A stretch of 8,562 bases of DNA from an uncultured Kiloniellales bacterium (GTDB lineage Bacteria; Pseudomonadota; Alphaproteobacteria; Kiloniellales; JAKSDN01). A model generated the notes under the pieces. It was not told where the DNA came from, ran no database searches, and worked only from the letters and a program-made list of their open reading frames with translations. The stretch lies in NCBI GenBank assembly GCA_937974415.1, contig CALJXB010000240.1, forward strand, positions 1 through 8,562. Direction: 5' to 3'. Shown here piece after piece: positions 1 to 5,032 of the stretch. The position numbers were made by a program, and so were the translations under genes. Each line of letters begins with the position of its first letter. Position 1 is the stretch's first letter.

Positions 1-246
1 TGCGTGCCGTTCGGCCCCGATCAACAGCTGGGCGTAAACCGAGCGCTTACGACGCGCCTCTTCGTCGCTTGTCTTCTGCAGGGACATAACGCCGAATTCG
101 TCCCGCATCTCTCGGGCGATCTCATCGAGGAGGTCTTGAAGCTGGGCCTCCAAAACGAACTGGGCGTCGTAGAACGTCCTCTCTCCCTGAACATAGGCGA
201 TGACAGTTGCCTGAATTTGGGGGAAGACTCCGTACTTATGCACCAT
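1..246 (-). CDS. Hypothetical protein, 3' end beyond the window
   Basis: I do not recognise this protein. Reading leftward from an ATG at 246-244, 82 codons are open to the window edge. The predicted peptide begins MVHKYGVFPQIQATVIAYV and is otherwise soluble and charged. Residues about 24-50 are rich in Gln, Leu, Glu and Asp and look helical, with a run of acidic and basic residues after about residue 60. No signal peptide or membrane segment is visible. An in-frame TAG lies about 36 bases upstream and no other start codon intervenes, so this start is fairly secure. A purine-rich stretch (GAGAGAGG, about 264-257) sits 10 bases before the ATG and may be a weak ribosome binding site. Codon use is natural with a G/C-rich third position. 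The opposite strand is also open from 4 to 285, but it gives a less convincing protein. A 154-base gap separates it from the secreted protein upstream. Confidence 0.55.
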   Translation of the reverse strand, partial: MVHKYGVFPQIQATVIAYVQGERTFYDAQFVLEAQLQDLLDEIAREMRDEFGVMSLQKTSDEEARRKRSVYAQLLIGAERHA

Positions 247-400
247 GTTTATACCGCCTCTCTCTCTGTGTGTTCGCCACTCTAGCTGAAAAATGCGGCA
301 CCACTGTGGCCCCGCAGCAAGCGAGCCAGTTCGCTACAAGCCTTGTAATTGCTGGTGAAACGCCGCGGCGGCCGAGGCGGTCTTAACCCTAATGCACCGC

Positions 401-1042
401 TCAGCGGTCTCGGCCGCCGCTGTTGCCGCCGCCGCCGGAGCCGCCGGAGCCTCCGTCACGGTCGCCGGTGTTGCGACCGCCGTCGTTGCTGCCACCCGTG
501 CTGCTATCGCCAGCGCCGCGCTCGCCGGTGCCGCCGCTACCTGTGCCGCCGTCGCCTGTGCCACCGTCGCCTGTGCCACCGTCACCTGCGCCACCGTCGC
601 CTGCGCCACCGTCGCCGGTGTCGCGGTCGCCGTTGTCCTTGTCTCCGGAGCTTCCGCCGCCGGACTTACGGCCGCCGGTGCTGCTATTGCGCGAAATCGC
701 GCCGCCGGCCGCTATGGGCTCGCTTTTGGAAACGCGATCCGCCTCGAGAGAGGTGCCGCGGGAGGCTTTTTCCGACTGTCTGCCGTCTTTGCTGTCCGGC
801 TTGCTGCCCCAAACCGTCGCGGCGTCCAGATCCTGCTGGCCGTGGGTGCCGATGCGGGCTTTTCCGACAGGTTGCGAGCGTACATCCCGGTCGCCGGCTT
901 CCGCCACCTCGCGGGGCCGTTCCGACTGGATGACCCAATCGGCCTCCGCCTTCGCTGTATCTCCGGGTTGCGCCTGGGCGATCGCCGGTGAGATGAGGGA
1001 GAGAATGTAGGCTAGGAGTGCTCGTCCGATGTTCCGGTTCAC
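401..1042 (-). CDS. Secreted low-complexity protein with Gly/Asp-rich pentapeptide repeat tail
   Basis: This is a hypothetical exported protein of 213 residues. I chose the GTG at 1042-1040 because it places a classic signal peptide at the very N-terminus: NRNIGR, then the hydrophobic stretch [15 protein letters not shown], then a likely cleavage after AQA at residue 24. A G-run (1052-1048) lies 5 bases upstream as a weak ribosome binding site. A longer GTG start at 1066 is possible. Residues 27-120 are polar, charged and of ordinary composition. From about residue 126 to the end the chain is nearly all Gly, Asp, Ser, Thr, Asn and Arg, with five-residue units GDGGA or GDGGT repeated in tandem around residues 143-172. 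Such a tail should be disordered and exposed. It resembles RTX calcium-binding repeats only loosely and lacks their nonapeptide pattern. All three other open frames here are low-complexity Ala-, Arg/Cys- or Pro-rich readings, which the repeat explains. No function can be assigned. Confidence 0.6.
   Translation of the reverse strand: MNRNIGRALLAYILSLISPAIAQAQPGDTAKAEADWVIQSERPREVAEAGDRDVRSQPVGKARIGTHGQQDLDAATVWGSKPDSKDGRQSEKASRGTSLEADRVSKSEPIAAGGAISRNSSTGGRKSGGGSSGDKDNGDRDTGDGGAGDGGAGDGGTGDGGTGDGGTGSGGTGERGAGDSSTGGSNDGGRNTGDRDGGSGGSGGGGNSGGRDR
511..645. repeat. 15-bp tandem repeat encoding G-D-G-G-(A/T) units
   Basis: A 15-base unit, on the plus strand close to CTGTGCCACCGTCGC, repeats head to tail. 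Five nearly identical copies occupy 541-615 and differ at only one or two positions each. More diverged copies flank them from about 511 and out to about 645. The unit is a multiple of three, so changes in copy number would keep the minus-strand frame open. In that frame each unit encodes Gly-Asp-Gly-Gly followed by Ala or Thr. Slippage or recombination would be expected to make the copy number variable between strains. Confidence 0.85.
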
Positions 1043-1406
1043 TGACGCCCCCAAGTGATGCGTCACGGCTTCAAAGGGCTTGTCCGTATGGTGCCGCGGC
1101 CTGGTTTACCCCTGCGCAATCATCTAAGTCCGCCGCTACGAGCCGTGCCCAAAGACAAGGCGATCTTTCGGCGACACGAAGACTTCGATCCCGTTGAAGC
1201 AAGGCAAAATCGGTGATCATCGGGCGCATTTCCCCGCTGAAATCGTGCCACTCCAGCGGCTCGCATGCCTCGGCGATTTGCGAATGGGGGGTCTACGCCA
1301 AATTGGGAGGCTCCGCCGACGGGCGAACGGCTGATCCTTGTGCCTAGTGTGTTCCGCCCTTCGCCTTTTCAGCCCGTCGGAGAAGCGATTGGCCGACGCC
1401 ATTGCC
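1043..1406. other. Gap without a convincing gene
   Basis: This 364-base stretch lies between the ankyrin gene (stop at 1407) and the secreted repeat protein. Short open frames exist on both strands (1217-1417 minus, 1265 onward plus), but they are Arg/Pro-rich and look like shadows. One minus-strand frame ending at a TAG at 1138-1136 reads CFNGIEVFVSPKDRLVFGHG before the stop, which resembles a natural C-terminus. It has no start codon and is closed by a stop within about 80 bases, so at most it is the end of a decayed gene. I see no strong promoter or terminator here. It presumably carries the promoter of the secreted protein gene. Confidence 0.5.
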
Positions 1407-2132
1407 TTATTGCGCACCGGCCTCCACGAGTAACTCCTCGATCGCGCGATAGCCGCGCTGCCGCGCGTGCTGCAACGGCGTCACGCCCTGCCCATCGCCG
1501 ATCATGGGATCGGCACCGCCTGCCAGCAAAATCTTCACGGTCCGCTGATGGTCCGAACCGCCATCGCCAAGGACAACCGCTTCGATCAACGCGGTCCAGT
1601 CGAGGTTGTTCACGTGGTCAGCAGGCGCGCCCGATGCCATCAGAACTTCCACCACCTCGTGATGCCCGAGATGGGCCGCCGCAATCAGTGCAGTGCCGTC
1701 ATAGGGGCTGGTGACGTTCGCGGGATCGGATCCAAGCGACAACGCGAGACGTACGATTTGCAGGTCGTTGGCGACGGCAGCAATTGTCACGATGTCATAG
1801 GCCTGACGGTCGAGGGCGTTCATATCCGCGCCAGCCTCGGCAAGAATGGAAATGGCCGCCTCGTGCGAGCGATATGCCGCCACGTGCAGGGCCGTGCGGC
1901 CCCACCCGTCCCGCGCCTCCAGGTCAGTGCCGGCCGCGATCAGAGCCCGCAGGTCGTCCAAGTTCCCTTCGTATGCAGCGGCGTGAAGGCCCTTATAGCC
2001 GGCTGCTTCCTTTTGGGAGGGAGGCGATTGAGCCATGGTGAGATTACCTTCCATGGCGCTGGCCGAGACGATCAAAAGGGTCACAAAAAGGCGGGACAGC
2101 ATCTGATTCCTGCTCTGCGAGGCTTGTGCCAT
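1407..2132 (-). CDS. Secreted (periplasmic) ankyrin-repeat protein
   Basis: This 241-residue protein starts at the ATG at 2132-2130, chosen because GGAGGA (2143-2138) sits 5 bases upstream. An alternative ATG at 2102-2100 would remove ten residues and leave a shorter n-region. The N-terminus is a signal peptide with hydrophobic core LFVTLLIVSASA (residues about 15-26), and cleavage is likely after ASA or slightly later. From residue 46 to the end there are about six ankyrin repeats with the usual helix-turn-helix pattern: GLHAAAYEGN near 48-57, GRTALHVAAYRSH near 78-90, a diverged unit near 110-140, GTALIAAAHLGH near 146-157, WTALIEAVVLGD near 179-190 with a small insertion, and GVTPLQHARQRG near 216-227. 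Ankyrin repeats bind proteins. Exported single-domain members of this family are common in Proteobacteria and their partners are mostly unknown. It lies 119 bases after the SDR gene, so it may or may not share that transcript. Confidence 0.92.
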   Translation of the reverse strand: MAQASQSRNQMLSRLFVTLLIVSASAMEGNLTMAQSPPSQKEAAGYKGLHAAAYEGNLDDLRALIAAGTDLEARDGWGRTALHVAAYRSHEAAISILAEAGADMNALDRQAYDIVTIAAVANDLQIVRLALSLGSDPANVTSPYDGTALIAAAHLGHHEVVEVLMASGAPADHVNNLDWTALIEAVVLGDGGSDHQRTVKILLAGGADPMIGDGQGVTPLQHARQRGYRAIEELLVEAGAQ

Positions 2133-2137
2133 CCGGC

Positions 2138-2143
2138 TCCTCC
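2138..2143 (-). promoter_or_regulatory. Ribosome binding site deciding the ankyrin gene start
   Basis: The minus strand reads GGAGGA 5 bases before the ATG at 2132. It is a strong Shine-Dalgarno match and favours this start over the ATG at 2102, whose own upstream AGGA is weaker. Confidence 0.65.
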
Positions 2144-2184
2144 GGCAGGCCCATGTCCTACTCGGCGCCAATGGCGGCTAGACC

Positions 2185-2209
2185 GACCCCGGCGCGGCGC
2201 GCCGGGGTC
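2185..2209 (-). terminator. Terminator-like GC hairpin after the SDR gene
   Basis: A perfect inverted repeat, GACCCCGGCGC paired with GCGCCGGGGTC (11-bp stem, 3-base loop), lies 43-67 bases past the SDR stop codon. The stem is very stable, but no T-run follows on the minus strand. It is therefore not a textbook intrinsic terminator and could equally act as an mRNA-stabilising 3' structure. It separates the SDR gene from the ankyrin gene. Confidence 0.5.
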
Positions 2210-2251
2210 CTGACCGCTCGAATTGCCGTCGCCGTGCGCCCGGGCTGCGCC

Positions 2252-3031
2252 CTAGGCCTCCTCCAGGGCCTCGATCGAGTCCGGAATGATCTGGCCGCCG
2301 TCGACCGTGATGGTCTGGCCGGTGATGTAGCCGGCCTCCTTGGAGGCGAGGAACAGGGCGGCATTGCCGATGTCCTCGACGGCGCCCAGCCGGCCCAGGG
2401 GGATCGAGGCCGCCATGGTCTTGAGATAGTCCTCGCCGAGGCCGCTCAGGCCCTCGGTGACGATGTTGCCCGGCAGGACGGCGTTCACGGTGATGCCGTA
2501 CTTGGCGAACTCCATGCAGGCCGTGCGCATGAAGCCGAGCTGGCCGCACTTGGTGGCGCCGTAGTGGGTCCAGCCCGGATAGCCGGTGACCGGGCCGGTG
2601 ATGGACGAGGTCAAGACGATGCGCCCGCCGTCGCTGTTCTTGAGGTGGGGCAGGCAGGCCTTGATCGAGAGGAAAGAGCCCTTGAGGTTGGTCGCCATGA
2701 CATGGTCCCACTCGCTCGGGTCCATCTCCTCGACCTTGGTTTGGGGATAGATGCCCGCATTGGCGCACAGCACGTCGATCCCGCCGTGTTGCTCGGCGGC
2801 GGCGGCGGCCATGGCCTGCATGGAGTCCCAGTCGGTCACGTCGCCGGAGAAGGCGGCGGCCGTCCCGCCGCTTTCGCTGAGCTCCGCGGCCGCAGCTTGG
2901 GCGTCCGCCTCGGTTCGTGCCACCACTAGGACCTTGGCGCCGTGGCTGGCGAAGACCCGGGCGATGCCCTTGCCGATCCCCTTGCTCGCCCCCGTTACGA
3001 TGACCGAACGGCCTTCAACTGATGTCAGCAT
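2252..3031 (-). CDS. SDR-family NAD(P)-dependent oxidoreductase (FabG-like)
   Basis: This is a 259-residue classical short-chain dehydrogenase/reductase, the usual length for the family. It reduces or oxidises a carbonyl/hydroxyl group using NAD(P)(H) in the cytoplasm. The Rossmann glycine motif TGASKGIG is at residues 13-20. Arg39 at the end of strand beta-2 favours NADP(H). D64-V65 contacts the adenine, and NAG is at 91-93. The catalytic tetrad is Asn115, Ser143, Tyr157 and Lys161 (YGATK). The C-terminal ITGQTITVDGGQ block is typical of the family. Sequences like this are often annotated as 3-oxoacyl-ACP reductase, but the family is broad and the natural substrate cannot be told. The ATG at 3031 is supported by GGGAGGA (3045-3039) 7 bases upstream. 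The gene stands alone, with 207 bases to the kinase upstream and a GC hairpin downstream. Whether it shares a pathway with the kinase or amidases is not shown. Confidence 0.94.
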   Translation of the reverse strand: MLTSVEGRSVIVTGASKGIGKGIARVFASHGAKVLVVARTEADAQAAAAELSESGGTAAAFSGDVTDWDSMQAMAAAAAEQHGGIDVLCANAGIYPQTKVEEMDPSEWDHVMATNLKGSFLSIKACLPHLKNSDGGRIVLTSSITGPVTGYPGWTHYGATKCGQLGFMRTACMEFAKYGITVNAVLPGNIVTEGLSGLGEDYLKTMAASIPLGRLGAVEDIGNAALFLASKEAGYITGQTITVDGGQIIPDSIEALEEA

Positions 3032-3038
3032 TCTCGGA

Positions 3039-3045
3039 TCCTCCC
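3039..3045 (-). promoter_or_regulatory. Ribosome binding site of the SDR gene
   Basis: The minus strand reads GGGAGGA 7 bases before the ATG at 3031, a near-ideal Shine-Dalgarno sequence. It supports this start and suggests good translation. Confidence 0.7.
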
Positions 3046-3147
3046 TCGTTCCGTTCTCGAGTTGTTATGCCGCTGCAGCGCTCCGGCTTGTGTCTTCGGC
3101 CTGCCCTCGAGGCCCTGTCCGCAACCGGATGAGTCTGCTCGACGACG

Positions 3148-3176
3148 ATAAAAGTCAGGACCGGGGAACTTTGCAA
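3148..3176 (-). promoter_or_regulatory. Candidate sigma70-type promoter for the SDR gene
   Basis: On the minus strand, TTGCAA (3176-3171) and TTTTAT (3153-3148) are separated by exactly 17 bases, matching the -35 and -10 consensus at 4 of 6 positions each. The pair lies about 117 bases upstream of the SDR start, inside the 207-base gap after the kinase stop. Matches this weak arise by chance, so this is only a suggestion that the SDR gene has its own promoter. Confidence 0.25.
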
Positions 3177-3238
3177 GAGCGAAGCGCCCCCGCACCTTGG
3201 TCGTAGGCCGGCCGGCGGAGCGACCGGCGCCGTGGCGC

Positions 3239-4243
3239 TCAGGCGAAGCGCGCGAGATAGTCCTCGGCGAGCCGGCAGCTATCGATCGTGAACTGCGGGG
3301 CGATCTCCCGCGCGAAGTCCAAGCGTTGACGTTGATAGCCGACCCAACCGATCAGCTGAAGGCGGCGCAGCATGATGAGGGTTGGGATCTCCGCCGCCAT
3401 CACCGCCGGCACCTCTGACACCTTGCGGTAGCCCGTCAGCCAACAGGCGACCAGCTCGGGCGCGTCGGGCCGTTCTTCCAGAAAGCTGAGGGCCGCCGCC
3501 AGGTCGAAGAGATACCAGCCGAAGCCGCAATCGTCGAAATCGATGATGGCCGTGCGGTCACCCTCGACTAGGAGGTTGGCGAGCCGGAGGTCGGCGTGGA
3601 TCAGGCCGAAGTGCTCCCGGTCATTTGGAAGGCCAGCGAGTCGCTTGCTCACCACGTCGGCGAGGCGCGATAGCAACTGGATGGTCTCGCCTTCGACCCC
3701 ATGCCCCGCTCGCCAGGGACCCCAGTTCAAGCGGTCTTCCAGGATCACCTCGGCCGTCCAGGACGGGCGCGTGAAATCGGCCGGCGGCTGCCAGCCCTGG
3801 GCGTGCCGGTGCATCCGCGCCGAAATCTCGCCGAGGCGCTCGAAGCCCGGCCGCAGCGCGTCCTCGGGCGGTTCCGTGCCGGAAAGAAAGCTGTAAATGG
3901 CGGCGTGACGCGGCTTGTCGAGGTCGGTCGCATCGAAGGTTTGCACCAGAGAGCCGTCGCGGCCGGCGAGCACCGTCGGGACGACGATGTCGGTGTCGCG
4001 CCGGAGCGCCGTCAGCCAGGTCAACTCGGAGGCGATGTTGGGCGGCGTGTGGTATCCGAGGCGCCCGGAATTGACGCGGATGACGTAGTCTTCCGCGCGT
4101 CCGGGGTCGCGGACCAGATAGACCTTGTTCTCGGACTCGCTGAGGAGCGAAACCGTCGCGTCCTCGGAGAAGTCGTAGAGCCGGATGAGCCCTTTCGCTT
4201 CCCGGTCGATGGCCTGGGACAGTCTTTCTCTGCTTAATTCCAT
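3239..4243 (-). CDS. APH-family phosphotransferase (small-molecule kinase)
   Basis: This 334-residue enzyme has the aminoglycoside-phosphotransferase/homoserine-kinase-II fold and should transfer phosphate from ATP to a hydroxyl group of a small metabolite in the cytoplasm. The N-lobe has SESENKVYLV at 35-44, the beta-3 strand YVIRV at 53-57 (Arg in the usual Lys place) and a probable alpha-C Glu73. The catalytic loop is HADLRLANLL at 216-225 with base Asp218 and metal ligand Asn223. The metal-binding IDFDDCG is at 234-240 with Asp235. The length fits homoserine kinase type II, SrkA-like and hydroxylysine-kinase-like members. The substrate is unknown, and antibiotic resistance should not be assumed. 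I place the start at the ATG at 4243 because residues upstream of it are not kinase-like. The ribosome binding site there is weak (GGA about 10 bases away). The frame stays open upstream to 4813 through a transposase remnant, so an N-terminally extended form, for example from an ATG at 4354, is possible. Confidence 0.87.
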   Translation of the reverse strand: MELSRERLSQAIDREAKGLIRLYDFSEDATVSLLSESENKVYLVRDPGRAEDYVIRVNSGRLGYHTPPNIASELTWLTALRRDTDIVVPTVLAGRDGSLVQTFDATDLDKPRHAAIYSFLSGTEPPEDALRPGFERLGEISARMHRHAQGWQPPADFTRPSWTAEVILEDRLNWGPWRAGHGVEGETIQLLSRLADVVSKRLAGLPNDREHFGLIHADLRLANLLVEGDRTAIIDFDDCGFGWYLFDLAAALSFLEERPDAPELVACWLTGYRKVSEVPAVMAAEIPTLIMLRRLQLIGWVGYQRQRLDFAREIAPQFTIDSCRLAEDYLARFA

Positions 4244-4423
4244 AACGCGTCGATCCGAATTGTCCTGCTTTTGCGGAAGGGCCTTGGCTAGCACGTCGTG
4301 GGGTCGAAGAACACGCTCCTGATTATCGGCCAGCGAGCCCGCCAATGACCTCATCGAAGCCCCCGACGATCCGCCTGACGGGCGGTTGGCGGATACGAGC
4401 TGCACAAGGCGGCCGGGGCGCCG
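4244..4423. other. Spacer between transposase remnant and kinase, open in frame
   Basis: These 180 bases join the recognisable transposase C-terminus to the kinase start. On the minus strand they stay open in the kinase frame and would encode a polar Arg/Ser-rich linker (for example SANRPSGGSSGASMRSLAGS). This could be the true transposase C-terminus, IS end sequence, or the original upstream region of the kinase. No convincing promoter or terminal repeat was seen. Confidence 0.4.
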
Positions 4424-4995
4424 GAGTTTGGCCGCTCTCGCGAGCATTCTCAGGTTCTGTGCCGTGGCGGCGAGGGGCATCTCATATCGTGCACCCGACA
4501 AGCCTCGCAGCCTGAGGCGGTCGAGCTTGAGGATGCGCTTGGGGTGGGCGAAGGCCATCTCAACCTTCTTGCGCTGCCTGGCGGAGTGCTCGAACGCTTT
4601 GGTCTTGGCAAGGCCACGAACCTGATCGCACAGCGCTTCATCGATATCTCGGGTCACCTTGCGGCCCGGCCCGTTTGTGCACCGGGAGCGCAATCGACAG
4701 TGCGTGCAATCTTCCTTACGCCCCCGGTAGCTGAGTATGCGGCCCTGACTGATGGTGCCGGTGCTGGTCAGTTTCTGGCCGCCCGGGCAGAATATAGTAG
4801 TTCTCCTCGGCATCGAAGACGAAGTCCGAACGTGAGAACAAGCCGTTGCTCCACGCCGAGCGGTCCCACACCGGCACGTGGGGCACGATGCCTTGATCCA
4901 TCAGCCATGTGAGCAACCGCCCAGCCCCATAAACGCTATCGCCGGCCAGCGCTCTCGGCTTGAGACCGAACCGCCGGCTCGCCGGTTTTGCCCTC
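4424..4995 (-). pseudogene. IS1182-like transposase remnant, N-truncated and frameshifted
   Basis: This is the C-terminal part of a DDE transposase that can no longer work. Reading leftward, the first piece contains RFGLKPRALAGDSVYGAGR, carrying the likely second catalytic Asp (codon 4940-4938), then PHVPVWDRS and FDAEENYYI. At about 4790 one extra C shifts the frame. Removing it restores YYICPGGQKL, the conserved continuation. The second piece holds a four-cysteine motif (C at 4789-4787, then DCTHC and SRC) and RQRKKVEMAFAHPKR, where the Glu should be the last of the DDE residues. It ends with LAATAQNLRMLARA. A TAG in the first frame at 4998-4996 marks the upstream limit, so the first catalytic Asp and more than half of a usual IS1182 transposase are missing. 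The downstream limit is uncertain, since the second frame continues open into the kinase gene. No clear terminal inverted repeats were found. Confidence 0.88.
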
Positions 4996-5002
4996 TAGCT
5001 AG
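4995..5002. other. CTAGCTAG palindrome at the remnant/amidase junction
   Basis: The 8-base perfect palindrome CTAGCTAG, with a further TAG directly after it, lies where transposase homology stops, 30 bases beyond the stop codon of the amidase at 5033. CTAG is generally rare in bacterial genomes. It may mark an insertion or deletion breakpoint, but nothing else supports that. Confidence 0.3.
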
Positions 5003-5032
5003 TAGTCCGCGTTGCCCCAAGGTCTGCTCGAT

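Noticed and set aside
541..615. Tandem repeat as a CRISPR array
   Set aside because: The copies are contiguous 15-base units with no spacers and lie within a coding frame.
401..645. RTX calcium-binding repeats
   Set aside because: The units are five residues (GDGGT), not the GGxGxDxxx nonapeptide, and the regular hydrophobic position is missing.
349..991. Two further plus-strand frames (Arg/Cys-rich and Ala/Val-rich) over the repeat
   Set aside because: A repeat with a 15-base period keeps several frames open at once. The compositions are artefacts of the GC-rich unit.
423..1010. Plus-strand Pro/Ser/Arg-rich frame resembling a proline-rich protein
   Set aside because: It is the complement of the Gly-rich repeat region. 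It has no ribosome binding site and no ordinary-composition domain, whereas the minus frame has a signal peptide.
1467..2213. Plus-strand frame of 248 codons opposite the ankyrin gene
   Set aside because: The minus strand shows six ankyrin repeats, a signal peptide and a strong ribosome binding site. The plus frame has none of these.
2126..2929. Plus-strand frame of 267 codons opposite the SDR gene
   Set aside because: It is antisense to a clear SDR and is a composition-driven shadow rich in Gly, Ala, Val and Arg.
3185..3238. Hairpin after the kinase stop as an intrinsic terminator
   Set aside because: Only a short GCCGG/CCGGC pairing with a large loop and no T-run is visible, too weak to call.
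3239..4243. Aminoglycoside resistance gene
   Set aside because: Only general APH-fold motifs are present. The length and motif context fit metabolic kinases, and nothing nearby suggests resistance.
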